NCBI RefSeq assembly: GCF_003129905.1
Contig: NZ_QFFM01000015.1
Span: forward strand, 1 to 64,000
Source: Bifidobacterium callitrichidarum
Lineage (GTDB): Bacteria > Actinomycetota > Actinomycetes > Actinomycetales > Bifidobacteriaceae
Length of the DNA stretch: 64,000 nt
Direction: 5' to 3'
The stretch's first letter is position 1; every line of letters starts with the position of its first letter. Positions 44,587 through 52,684 of the stretch are shown here, one piece after another. Made by a program: the position numbers and the translations under genes. Under the pieces are notes generated by a model, which was not told the DNA's origin, did not search any database, and saw only the letters and a program-made list of their open reading frames with translations.

Positions 44587-46134
44587 TCAGGCCTGTGCCT
44601 GCGGCCAGCACTTCTCGTACGGCACGCCGGTGAGGCTTTCCACGACCTGCTTGGTCTCGCTGGTCACATCGGCCTTGCTGCCGCCGTTTTTGAGACGGTT
44701 GATCTCGTTGTTCAGGATGCCGTCGGTGCGCTTGTCGAGCTTGAAGGTCAGGGCGATAATCCAGGAGAGCACCAGACCAATGACCGTCCAGCCGATCATC
44801 ACGAACACGATGCCGTTCTGCACGCCGGCGCTGGCGGTGGCGGCCTTGGAATCGAAGCCGACATACGCCAGGTAACCGCCGATGGCCATGGACACGAAGC
44901 CCTTCAGGATGCGGGCGATGAAGTAGGTGGAACCGGTGAAGATGGAGGTGCGGTTCTTGCCGGAGACGATCTCGTCGACGTCCGGGATGAACGGGAAGAC
45001 CGTCCAGCAGGGGAACCAGATGAGGCCGCGGGCGATGAACCAGAAGATGCAGGCCGCGATCGCCACCACGACGAACTGTCCGTCATCCATCGTGGGCTGC
45101 AGCTTCCATGTGGCGAACAGGCCGCCGAGTGCGACGATGCCCAGTCCGAAGGCGAGCTGGAAGATGTTGCGGGGGCCGATCTTGGCGAACAGCAGGCCCC
45201 ACACCGGCTTGAAGAACTCGGCGATGACGGCGAACGACAGCAGCATGGAGGCGAAGGCCGTGTTCTTGTCCCAGCAGAAGATCGCGAAGAACACGAAGGT
45301 CTGGCCGAAGATGTCCATCATGCAGTGGCTCAGCAGGTAGATGCCCATGAACTTGCGGAACGAGGAGATACGGAAGGTCGAGATGTAGTCCACGGCGAGC
45401 TTGCCGACGTTCCTGCACCAGCGGGAGAAGCTGAACGGCTGCTTCTGTTCCGCCTCGATCTTGGTCACGTCGTATCCGGCCTCTTCCGGCGTCATCTCCC
45501 ATGTGGTGCGGGAGACGATGAACAAGACGATGGCGAACAGCACCGTGATACCGATGGCGAAGGTCTGGTAGGAGATGGCCTTGTCCTCGCCGATCGTCGA
45601 CAGCATCCAGCCGCCGACCGCGGGAATGGCCACCGTGGAGACGCCCGACACGATCATGCGCACGGTGGACAGCAGCGTACGTCCGTTGTAATCGCTGGTC
45701 ATTTCGGTGGGCAGCGAGGAGTAGGAGACCAGGAACATCTGCAGCACGACGATGAACAGCGTGTACAGCGCGAAGTAGGCCACGAACGGCAGGCTCGGGA
45801 TCCACATCAGCGAGGTGATGAGCACCAGCGGGGAGGCCAGCAGCAGGAAGAAGCGACGACGGCCGAACTGGCGGCCGAGCTTGTAGCGATAGAAATTGTC
45901 GGACAGGGAGCCGAAGATGATGGACGACACGGCGCTGACGATGGTGGCGACGCCGATGATGCTCTGCGCCTGGGCGATGTCCAGTCCGGCGAACGTAGTC
46001 CAGAACAGGGCCAGATACGTGCCCGTCAGGGTGGTGGAACCGCCGCCGTAGAAATCACCGATGGCGTAGCCGAGCGCGCTGCCGATGGTGACCTTGCGCG
46101 TTCGCGGCAAGGTCGCACTGATTGCCTGAGACAT
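44587..46134 (-). CDS. GPH-family sugar:cation symporter 1
   Basis: A 515-residue transporter of the glycoside-pentoside-hexuronide family with about 12 spans. GYAIGDFYGGG at the N-terminus and the loop FGSLSDNFYRYKLGRQFGRR are the MelB/XylP-type blocks. It ends LTGVPYEKCWPQ, the same tail as the second GPH protein (LTGIKYEQCWPQ), so the two are paralogues. It imports a glycoside or uronide with protons or sodium. GAAAGAAG lies before the ATG. The gene is divergent from lacI (46282) and shares its control region with GTTGCA repeats. Confidence 0.88.
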   Translation of the reverse strand: MSQAISATLPRTRKVTIGSALGYAIGDFYGGGSTTLTGTYLALFWTTFAGLDIAQAQSIIGVATIVSAVSSIIFGSLSDNFYRYKLGRQFGRRRFFLLLASPLVLITSLMWIPSLPFVAYFALYTLFIVVLQMFLVSYSSLPTEMTSDYNGRTLLSTVRMIVSGVSTVAIPAVGGWMLSTIGEDKAISYQTFAIGITVLFAIVLFIVSRTTWEMTPEEAGYDVTKIEAEQKQPFSFSRWCRNVGKLAVDYISTFRISSFRKFMGIYLLSHCMMDIFGQTFVFFAIFCWDKNTAFASMLLSFAVIAEFFKPVWGLLFAKIGPRNIFQLAFGLGIVALGGLFATWKLQPTMDDGQFVVVAIAACIFWFIARGLIWFPCWTVFPFIPDVDEIVSGKNRTSIFTGSTYFIARILKGFVSMAIGGYLAYVGFDSKAATASAGVQNGIVFVMIGWTVIGLVLSWIIALTFKLDKRTDGILNNEINRLKNGGSKADVTSETKQVVESLTGVPYEKCWPQAQA

Positions 46135-46242
46135 GATTGCTTCTTTCTCTTTCGATTCCCCACAACTTCATTGACACTGTGTGGAATCCTCTGTGAACCA
46201 GAACACGATCAGTCTCGCAAGAATCGCGCGCCCGCATTTTTT

Positions 46243-46272
46243 GTTGCAAAAAGTTTCATTACGACTCATAAT
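46243..46272 (+). promoter_or_regulatory. Promoter and repeat of the LacI gene
   Basis: TTGCAA (46244-46249), a 17-base spacer and CATAAT (46267-46272). The -35 overlaps the direct repeat GTTGCA-AAAA-GTTTCA (46243-46258). The predicted start of transcription is at or within a few bases of the LacI start codon. Confidence 0.65.
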
Positions 46273-46281
46273 CAACCGGTG

Positions 46282-47331
46282 ATGCACAAGAAAGTGACAA
46301 TCTACGACATCGCCAAGGAGGCCGGTGTCAGTCCGGCAACGGTGTCACGGGCACTGTCCCGGCCGGGACTCGTGTCCTCCGTCACCATCGCCAACGTCCG
46401 GTCCGTCGCGGAACGGCTCGGATACGACATGCCTAGACGAATCCGGCAACTCGACGATGCGGCGGCAGCGACCATATCGGCGCAACGCACCGGTCTGGTC
46501 GCGGTCGTCGCGCCGGATATAGCCAACCCGTTCCAATCGATCTGCATCAAGGTGGTGCAGAACGTGATGGCCGCTCATGGGTACACGGTCATCGTCTCGG
46601 ACACCATGGAGAACATGCTTGCGCATAAGTTGCTGAGCAACGTGTGGATGCAACAGATTGACGGAGCCGTGCTCATCGCCCCCAGGACCGGAGAGGTGGA
46701 GCTGCGCAAAATTGCCGATACCATGCCGCTGGCGATTATCAACCGCGCCGTGCCGGGCATCGATCAGGTGCTTTCCGACACGCGGAACGCCGTACGTCAG
46801 GCACTGCTCTCGCTGCAGGTTGCAGGTGTGTCCACCATCACGTATCTGGCCGGACCGTCATCATCCTGGTCCGACAGTAACCGGCACACCATCATCGTGC
46901 ACGAGGCGCAACGGCTGGGCATGTCGGTCACGCAGATCCGTGCGACCCAGCCCACGATGGAAAACGGGTTCAAGGCCATCGGCAAATTCCTCAGACATCC
47001 CACGGACGCGCTGTTCGCCTTCAACGACATCATGGCCATCGGTTTCATGGCGGCAGCGCAACGCAATGACATCAATATACCGGCCGATGTGAAGGTGATC
47101 GGTTTCGATGATATTCCCATGTCCGCATTCACCAATCCGACGCTGTCCACGATTCATCTGCCGGTGGAACAGAACGCCCGCAACGCCGCCCGGTTGCTCC
47201 TGCAGCGAATCCGACGCTTCAATACGGGTGAGGCCCGGACTGTGATGGAGCAGGCGATGTTCATCGAACGCGGCAGCATCCACGCCACGAAGCCGCAAGC
47301 AGACTCAGCCGAATCGGTACCGACGGCGTGA
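46282..47331 (+). CDS. LacI-family transcriptional regulator
   Basis: A 349-residue standard LacI protein. The N-terminal helix-turn-helix (VTIYDIAKEAGVSPATVSRA) is followed by the hinge and a periplasmic-binding-like effector domain with FAFNDIMAIGFMAAA and VIGFDDIPMSAFTNPTLST. It is close to the LacI half of the fused regulator at 52685 (shared ITYLAGP-SSW and helix sequences). ATG 46282 is directly after an in-frame GTG; there is no ribosome site and the predicted transcription start is at the codon, so translation is leaderless. It presumably represses the divergent GPH1/GH28 genes. Confidence 0.88.
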   Translation: MHKKVTIYDIAKEAGVSPATVSRALSRPGLVSSVTIANVRSVAERLGYDMPRRIRQLDDAAAATISAQRTGLVAVVAPDIANPFQSICIKVVQNVMAAHGYTVIVSDTMENMLAHKLLSNVWMQQIDGAVLIAPRTGEVELRKIADTMPLAIINRAVPGIDQVLSDTRNAVRQALLSLQVAGVSTITYLAGPSSSWSDSNRHTIIVHEAQRLGMSVTQIRATQPTMENGFKAIGKFLRHPTDALFAFNDIMAIGFMAAAQRNDINIPADVKVIGFDDIPMSAFTNPTLSTIHLPVEQNARNAARLLLQRIRRFNTGEARTVMEQAMFIERGSIHATKPQADSAESVPTA

Positions 47332-47361
47332 CGCAGCCGCATCGCAGGATTACGAAACAAA

Positions 47362-47484
47362 AACTCTGTTAAACCAGGATTGACATGAATCCATGCCTGA
47401 CTACCCCTCAGTCGGCTTTGCCGACAGCTCCCCTGACAAGGGGAGCCAAGATAAGGGGCATGTCAATCTTGGCTTAACAGAGCC
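47362..47484. mobile_element. MITE-like element 2
   Basis: Terminal inverted repeats as in element 1 (inner ends GTTAAACCA), but the left end reads AACTCTG instead of GGCTCTG. The core is the dispersed stem-loop repeat, without extra DNA. Flanking sequences (GAAACAAA and AAACATGA) do not form a clear duplication, so it is an old copy. It lies 30 bases past the lacI stop. Confidence 0.75.
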
Positions 47485-47490
47485 AAACAT

Positions 47491-47532
47491 GACGGGCTCT
47501 TTCCCGCATTGATACGTGGGAAAGAGCCCGTC
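47491..47532. terminator. Bidirectional terminator between lacI and trpD
   Basis: Perfect 15-bp stem GACGGGCTCTTTCCC with its complement over a 12-base loop, 18 bases after the trpD stop. It lies between convergent genes. Confidence 0.75.
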
Positions 47533-47550
47533 AGACCATAGACGAATCAA

Positions 47551-48597
47551 TCACGCCTTGGACTTGGCGGTCTCGATCCACTTGTCGAGCAGGGCCTGGG
47601 CCTTGCCAGAGTCGACCGCGTCCTCGGCGATCTTGTACGCCTCACGGAAGCGCTCGGCGAGCGTGCCCTCGCCGACCAGATGACCGTCGGCCACGATGGC
47701 GGAGGCGGCGTTGAGCAGCGCGGTGGAGCGGGACGGCACGTCCTTGCCGGCCAGGAAGTCACGGAAGGCGGCGGCGTTGACCTCGGGTTCGCCACCCTTG
47801 AGGTCGGCGACGTCGATCTTGGCGAGACCCAGATCCACGGTCGGGTCGAAATCGGTTTCGGTGACCTTACCATCGCGGATCTCCCACACGGAGACCGGGC
47901 CGGTGGGCGCGAGCTCGTCCATGCCCTCGTGCGAGGTGTAGACCATGCCGGACTGGCCGGCTGCGGCGTAGGCGGCGGCCATGATCGGGCTCATGGCGCG
48001 GTTGGCGCAGCCGATGGCCACGTGCGCCGGCTTGGCCGGGTTGGTCAGCGGGCCGAGCACGTTGAACACGCACGGGATGCCGAGCGCGGCGCGCACGGGA
48101 CCCACGAAGCGCATGGCCGGGTGGAAGGTGCGGGCGAACGCGAAGGTGATGCCCACCTCGTCGCCGACCTCGCCCACGGCTTCGGGCTTGAGGTCCAGCG
48201 GCAGGCCGAGCGCCTCGAGCACATCGGCGGCGCCGCACTTCGAGGAGGCGGCGCGGTTGCCGTGCTTGACGATCTTCACGCCGGCCGCGGCGGCCACCAC
48301 GGAACCCATGGTGGACAGGTTCACCGTGGCGAAGCCGTCGCCGCCGGTGCCCACGATGTCCGTGGTCTCACCAGAGACCTTGAGCGGAATGGCGTGCGAG
48401 ACCATGGCCTTGGCGGCGCCGGACACCTCCTCGGCGGTCAGGCCCAGCTGCTGCTGCATGGCGAGCGCGGCACCCACGGCGGCCGGGTTCGCGTTGCCCT
48501 TCATCAGATCGTCCACGAACCATTCGGATTCCTCGGCGCTCAGGTGGTCTCCCCCGACCAGCTTGGTGAGAATCGACTTCCATGTGATCTCTGCCAT
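47551..48597 (-). CDS. trpD: Anthranilate phosphoribosyltransferase (TrpD)
   Basis: A 348-residue enzyme that joins phosphoribosyl diphosphate to anthranilate in tryptophan synthesis. The PRPP site is VGTGGDGFATVNLS and KHGNRAASSKCGAADVLEAL is the anthranilate/ribose-binding block. AAGGAGG lies five bases before the ATG chosen (48597). It stands alone, with no other trp gene nearby; in bifidobacteria trp genes may be scattered, so this is not in itself odd. Its position inside a plant-glycan locus suggests that flanking genes were inserted around it. Confidence 0.92.
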   Translation of the reverse strand: MAEITWKSILTKLVGGDHLSAEESEWFVDDLMKGNANPAAVGAALAMQQQLGLTAEEVSGAAKAMVSHAIPLKVSGETTDIVGTGGDGFATVNLSTMGSVVAAAAGVKIVKHGNRAASSKCGAADVLEALGLPLDLKPEAVGEVGDEVGITFAFARTFHPAMRFVGPVRAALGIPCVFNVLGPLTNPAKPAHVAIGCANRAMSPIMAAAYAAAGQSGMVYTSHEGMDELAPTGPVSVWEIRDGKVTETDFDPTVDLGLAKIDVADLKGGEPEVNAAAFRDFLAGKDVPSRSTALLNAASAIVADGHLVGEGTLAERFREAYKIAEDAVDSGKAQALLDKWIETAKSKA

Positions 48598-48701
48598 TGT
48601 TCCTCCTTGACGCACGTAGCGTCCGATAGCTAGTAACGCGGCTCATTGTAATGGCCATACGTTTCTCGAGACGCAAACTTCCATATTGCAAAATGCGGCA
48701 A

Positions 48702-48730
48702 AGGCTCTCCTCCGGTGGAGAGGAGAGCCT
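48702..48730 (-). terminator. Terminator after the second GPH symporter gene
   Basis: AGGCTCTCCTC pairs with GAGGAGAGCCT over a 7-base loop; on the minus strand TTTGCC follows. It is 39 bases past the GPH2 stop. Confidence 0.7.
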
Positions 48731-48768
48731 CATTCAGCGATTGTCTAGCAATCAGCAGTCATCGAAAT

Positions 48769-50334
48769 TCACTCGGTGGTCTGCGGCCAGCACTGCTCGT
48801 ACTTGATGCCGGTGAGCTGCTCGACGACCTTCTTGGTGTCGGGGTCCACATCCTTCTTCTTGCCGCCGGCCTTGAGACGGTCGATTTCGGCGAGCAGGAC
48901 GGCGTCGGTCTTCTTGTCGAGCTTCATCGTGAAGGAGATGATCCAAGCCACGGCGAGGCCGGCGATGATCCACCAGACCAGCACGGTTCCGATGGCGTTC
49001 ACGGCCTGCTCGGGCTGCGGCTTACCGGCCTTGAAGGCGGTCTCGACGAAGCCGTTGGCGCCAAGGTACCAGCCCCAGGCCATGGCGGACAGGCCGGCGG
49101 TGATCTTGCGGGCGAACTGCTGGAAGCCGATGTACAGGCCGCCGCGGTTCTCGCCGGCCATGATCATGTCGACGTCCGGGATGAACGGGAACACGTTCCA
49201 CGGGATGAACCAGGTCATGGCGCGGAAGATGAGCCACCAGACCATGACCACGTACAGCGCGGTGTTCCAGGCGGCGGTGTTGTTCTGGGAGGCGGTCTGC
49301 CACAGACCCCACAGGCCCAGGAGACCGAGGATGGCACCGGCGAAGTTCAGGGAGAACATCTTGCGCGGACCGAGCTTGGAGAAGATCCAGCCGAACACGG
49401 GCTTGAGCGGTTCGCCGATCAGAGCCATGCCGAGCAGGGCGGTGCCAAAGGCGACCGGCTTGTTGAGGTTGTAGAGCACGAAGAACAGCCACACCTGGCC
49501 GAAGATGTCCAGGAAGGACTGGCCGAGCAGGTAGATGAGGATGTGCTTGCGGAAGGTCTTGTTACGCAGGGTGGAGAAGTAGCCGACGAAAATGTCGCCC
49601 ACGCCCTTGAGCCACTTGCCGAAGTTGAACGGCTCCTTCTTTTCGGCCTCGATGGCCGCCTCGTCGAAGTCGGCCTCCTCCGGGGTCAGCTCCCAGGTGG
49701 ACTTGTAGGCGATGAACACGAACACCGCGAACAGCACGATGAAGAAGCCCATGGCGATGGTGTAGGACGAGCTCTGCTTCTCACCGAGCGCCTTGAGGAA
49801 CGCGGCGGCGCCCAGCGGAATCACGGCGGTGGAGATGCCGGAGAACAGCATGCGGGTGGTGGAGAGCATCGTGCGGCCGTTGAAGTCGGTGGTCATCTCG
49901 TTCGGAAGCACCGAGTACGGGGTCATGATGAGCTGGTTGGCGATGATCCACAGCGCGTACACCACGAAGTATCCCCACACCGGCAGTCCCGGAACGTACA
50001 TGAGGATGGTAACCAGCAAGACGGGCACGCCCAGCAGAATCAGGAAGCGACGGCGGCCGAACCTGCGGCCGATCTTCCACTTGTACAGGTTGTCGGACAG
50101 CGTACCGAAGATGAGGGCGGAAAACGCGGCGAGCATCGTCGCGATACCGACGATGGACTGGGCCTGCGCCACCTTCAGTCCGGCGAATGTGGTCCAGAAC
50201 AAGGTGAGGAATGTGGCGATCTGGCCGAAGCCGCCGCCGTAGAAATCACCGAACGCATATCCGATCGCGTTGATGAGCTTGATCTTGCGTCCCTGAGGCG
50301 CCTTAGCCTCAGGAGCTGCTGTCTGCTGTGCCAT
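48769..50334 (-). CDS. GPH-family sugar:cation symporter 2
   Basis: A 521-residue paralogue of GPH1: about 12 spans, GYAFGDFYGGGFGQ at the N-terminus, FGTLSDNLYKWKIGRRFGRR in the loop after span 2, and the tail LTGIKYEQCWPQ. The central cytoplasmic loop is acidic (TPEEADFDEAAIEAEKK). It follows the GH115-like gene in the same direction after a 124-base gap, likely the same transcript. AAAGGA lies about nine bases before the ATG. Probable substrate: a uronic-acid-decorated oligosaccharide handled by the GH115-like enzyme. Confidence 0.88.
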   Translation of the reverse strand: MAQQTAAPEAKAPQGRKIKLINAIGYAFGDFYGGGFGQIATFLTLFWTTFAGLKVAQAQSIVGIATMLAAFSALIFGTLSDNLYKWKIGRRFGRRRFLILLGVPVLLVTILMYVPGLPVWGYFVVYALWIIANQLIMTPYSVLPNEMTTDFNGRTMLSTTRMLFSGISTAVIPLGAAAFLKALGEKQSSSYTIAMGFFIVLFAVFVFIAYKSTWELTPEEADFDEAAIEAEKKEPFNFGKWLKGVGDIFVGYFSTLRNKTFRKHILIYLLGQSFLDIFGQVWLFFVLYNLNKPVAFGTALLGMALIGEPLKPVFGWIFSKLGPRKMFSLNFAGAILGLLGLWGLWQTASQNNTAAWNTALYVVMVWWLIFRAMTWFIPWNVFPFIPDVDMIMAGENRGGLYIGFQQFARKITAGLSAMAWGWYLGANGFVETAFKAGKPQPEQAVNAIGTVLVWWIIAGLAVAWIISFTMKLDKKTDAVLLAEIDRLKAGGKKKDVDPDTKKVVEQLTGIKYEQCWPQTTE

Positions 50335-50356
50335 TACAGCATTCCTTTCTTTGTCC

Positions 50357-50391
50357 GGGCTTGGAAGATCAAGCCCGGTTTTCTTTTTCTT
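50357..50391 (+). terminator. Plus-strand intrinsic terminator just upstream of GPH2
   Basis: CCGGGCTTG pairs perfectly with CAAGCCCGG around a 6-base loop, and on the plus strand it is followed by TTTTCTTTTTC. It is oriented against the GH115-GPH2 genes, only 20 bases before the GPH2 start, where no plus-strand gene ends. See findings. Confidence 0.65.
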
Positions 50392-50399
50392 TCTTCTTC

Positions 50400-50446
50400 G
50401 GCTCCCCTCGCTGAGGTGAGCTGTCGAACGAAGTGAGACTGAGTGG
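50400..50446. repeat. Dispersed stem-loop repeat, copy 6
   Basis: Starts GGCTCCCCTCGCTGAGGTGA and continues with GAACGAAGTGAGACTGAG. It sits 13 bases after the GH115 stop in the gap before GPH2. The stem has one mismatch, and the usual final GGGGAG is GTGGAA, so it is a degenerate copy. Confidence 0.7.
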
Positions 50447-50458
50447 AACCAGTGGGGG

Positions 50459-52474
50459 TTACTTGCCCCACTTGGCCTTCATGGCCTCGAAGATCTCGCG
50501 GTCGGTCGGGTGGTTCTCCATGTTCATGATGACGTACACGTCCTTCTCCCATTCGGGGTAGGTGAAGTCGCGCAGCCACTGGAAGTAGTGCGGTCCGTCG
50601 CCCACGCAGCGCAGGTAGCCCATGAGCTGTTCGGCCACCCAGGCGGACTGCTTGATGTCCGTCAGGCAGTCGTTGCGCCAGAAGCCGGCCCACTTGCCGT
50701 GCTCGCGGTCGCGCATCGCATGGTCGCCGGCGGTGAACTCGTCGGACGCCAGACCCGCGTCGTAGAAGGCGTGCTGCCAGTCCTCCTCGTATCCGGCGAG
50801 CAGGGCATCGCACACGTGCACGGAAGCGGCCACGCAGTGCTCGTAGATGCCGACCTCCACGCCGATGGAATCGCGGATGAGTTCGGCAGCGTCCTCCTCG
50901 CCGCGCAGTTCGGCTGAGATGGCGGCGAGCTCCACCTTGTCGGCGAGGTCGGCGTACCGTTCGACGGCCGGGGCGATGAGTCCGCGGTAGAACTCGATCT
51001 GCTCCTTGAGGTTCCTGCCGTCGTGCATCCAGCGCAGATCCTCGGCCGAGGCCTTGTTGTCGCGCAGCCACTGGGTGATGAGCATGCGCGGCACATGGTT
51101 GAAGTACTGCTCGCCGGCGTGGTCATCCCAGTTCGGACCGTACTGCACGGCGTCCTTCCAGTACTCCTCGTACAGGTCGAACACGGCGTCCACGTTGTCC
51201 TCGCCGTAGTAGTCGGCGATGTACTGCTTGGCCACCTTCTCGAAGTCGATGGTGCCTTCGCGCCAGATCGCGGCGATGAAGTTGAGGAAGTAGACGTGCG
51301 GCTTGACGTTGGAGGCGTTGACGATCCACACGTCGTCACCGCCGTTGACGATCACGTCCTCCAGCTCCTTGGCCACGAGCCTCGGGTCGTTGGTGATGTC
51401 GGTGGTGTGGTTGGCGGCCTGCAGGTCATAGAAGCTGGCATGGTAATAGATGCCGTTGTCGCCGTCGTTGGTGGGCATGGCGGGCACGCGCGGGTTGTTG
51501 TTCTCCTGACGGCGGGAGACCATGCGGCCGAAACCGTTGTCGGCCCAGATCTTGGCCACCTGCTTGGGGTAGGTCAGGACTCCGGCGCGGTAGAGCTCCA
51601 TGGCCTCGCCGTACAGGTAGATGCAGCACTGGGCGCCCGGATCGGACTCCTGCACCAGGTCGTACTGGCGCTGGATGATCTCGGAGAGCAGCTTGCCGCG
51701 GGCCTCGTCGGTGGCGTAGCGCGGGTCGGCGTTCCAGAACGGCTGGTCGCCCTGGCCGCGGAAGCCGAGGGTCCACACGGTGCGCTTGCCCTTCTGGGCC
51801 TCGATGGCCTCGCGCCACAGCGCCTCGAACTTCGGCTCCTCCTCGGGCCACTTGGGCTGCACGCCCGGGTAGGCGGCGGCGAACATACGTGCGCCGAGCG
51901 GGCAGGCGTGGTGCTGGTTGATATAGAAGCCCATGTCCTGCGCGAGCTTCAGGTGCGGCTCGCCGCGCTGGCCGGAGCCGGGGATCACCATGTTGCCGCC
52001 GAGGCGGTACACGGTCTCGAAGGCCAGACGCCACGGCTTGTCCTTGTCGTTGTCGACCTGCCAGTCCTCCAGCAGCACCTCGTCGTTGATGAAGAAGCCC
52101 TTGTACTTGACGGCGGTCGGCTTCGAGGTGAGCGCGAAGTCGTCGGCCACTTCGATGGCGGGCACCGGGGTGAAACGCTGGTCGTTCCAGAACCAGAAGT
52201 CCTTGACGCCGAGCACCTCGCGGCTGACGGCGTACAGACCGTAGATGAAGCCGAAGTCGTCGCCGGCGTGGATCTCCAGATTGCCGTCGGAGACGCGCAC
52301 CTCCCAGGTCTCGGGGTTGTGCGGACCCTCGACGAGCACGATGTCGGCGCCGGGCTGCTCGGACGGCGATACCGTGGCTTTGAGGTCGCGCTCGATGTCC
52401 TCGACCGCGTACGAGACGGCCTTGGACGGGACCGCACCCGTGACCTTGGTGGCGGCCGTGATGGAAATAGACAT
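50459..52474 (-). CDS. GH115-like alpha-glucuronidase, cytoplasmic
   Basis: A 671-residue protein matching the GH115 fold: FIYGLYAVSREVLGVKDFWF (N-terminal domain), KYKGFFINDEV, LGFRGQGDQPFW, GIYYHASFYDLQAA and DVWIVNASNVKPHVYF line up with GH115 (xylan alpha-1,2-glucuronidase) in order. Family members strip glucuronic or 4-O-methylglucuronic acid from xylan chains. It is shorter than the usual 830-970 residues: the C-terminal accessory domain appears absent. No signal peptide, so it should act on imported xylo-oligosaccharides. TGGAGG is five bases before the ATG. It is divergent from the LacI-SBP fusion gene and probably co-transcribed with GPH2. Confidence 0.78.
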   Translation of the reverse strand: MSISITAATKVTGAVPSKAVSYAVEDIERDLKATVSPSEQPGADIVLVEGPHNPETWEVRVSDGNLEIHAGDDFGFIYGLYAVSREVLGVKDFWFWNDQRFTPVPAIEVADDFALTSKPTAVKYKGFFINDEVLLEDWQVDNDKDKPWRLAFETVYRLGGNMVIPGSGQRGEPHLKLAQDMGFYINQHHACPLGARMFAAAYPGVQPKWPEEEPKFEALWREAIEAQKGKRTVWTLGFRGQGDQPFWNADPRYATDEARGKLLSEIIQRQYDLVQESDPGAQCCIYLYGEAMELYRAGVLTYPKQVAKIWADNGFGRMVSRRQENNNPRVPAMPTNDGDNGIYYHASFYDLQAANHTTDITNDPRLVAKELEDVIVNGGDDVWIVNASNVKPHVYFLNFIAAIWREGTIDFEKVAKQYIADYYGEDNVDAVFDLYEEYWKDAVQYGPNWDDHAGEQYFNHVPRMLITQWLRDNKASAEDLRWMHDGRNLKEQIEFYRGLIAPAVERYADLADKVELAAISAELRGEEDAAELIRDSIGVEVGIYEHCVAASVHVCDALLAGYEEDWQHAFYDAGLASDEFTAGDHAMRDREHGKWAGFWRNDCLTDIKQSAWVAEQLMGYLRCVGDGPHYFQWLRDFTYPEWEKDVYVIMNMENHPTDREIFEAMKAKWGK

Positions 52475-52582
52475 GGTTCCTCCAGGTGAACTTGTCCGTT
52501 TGCTGTATTTGCTGCGATTCCGGGCGCTTCCACGCTCCCCGCATCGCTGACATGATTCATGTTCGTCCATCGCGACCGGCCC

Positions 52583-52618
52583 GTTGCGGTTGTTGCCAAA
52601 GGTTGCCATAATGTTGTC
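52583..52618 (+). promoter_or_regulatory. GTTGCC repeat array and promoter of the LacI-SBP fusion gene
   Basis: Four GTTGNC units start at 52583, 52592, 52602 and 52613, spacing 9, 10 and 11 bases. They overlap a promoter TTGCGG (52584-52589), 17-base spacer, CATAAT (52607-52612). The leader to the ATG at 52685 is about 66 bases. A regulator bound here would block this promoter and perhaps that of the divergent GH115-like gene. Confidence 0.65.
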
Positions 52619-52684
52619 AGCTCCGCCGATCCACGTCTCGCCGACTTCGACCGGCAACCGGCGGAACGTCCCGAGGAGGCGGCC

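Noticed and set aside
44545..46281. Plus-strand extension upstream of the lacI start
   Set aside because: Translation before the Met at 46282 is antisense to the GPH1 gene and low complexity; the LacI helix-turn-helix begins right after that Met and a promoter lies just upstream.
47551..48597. trpD as part of the glycan operon
   Set aside because: It is flanked by terminator hairpins on both sides, has its own ribosome site, and no functional link to sugar uptake.
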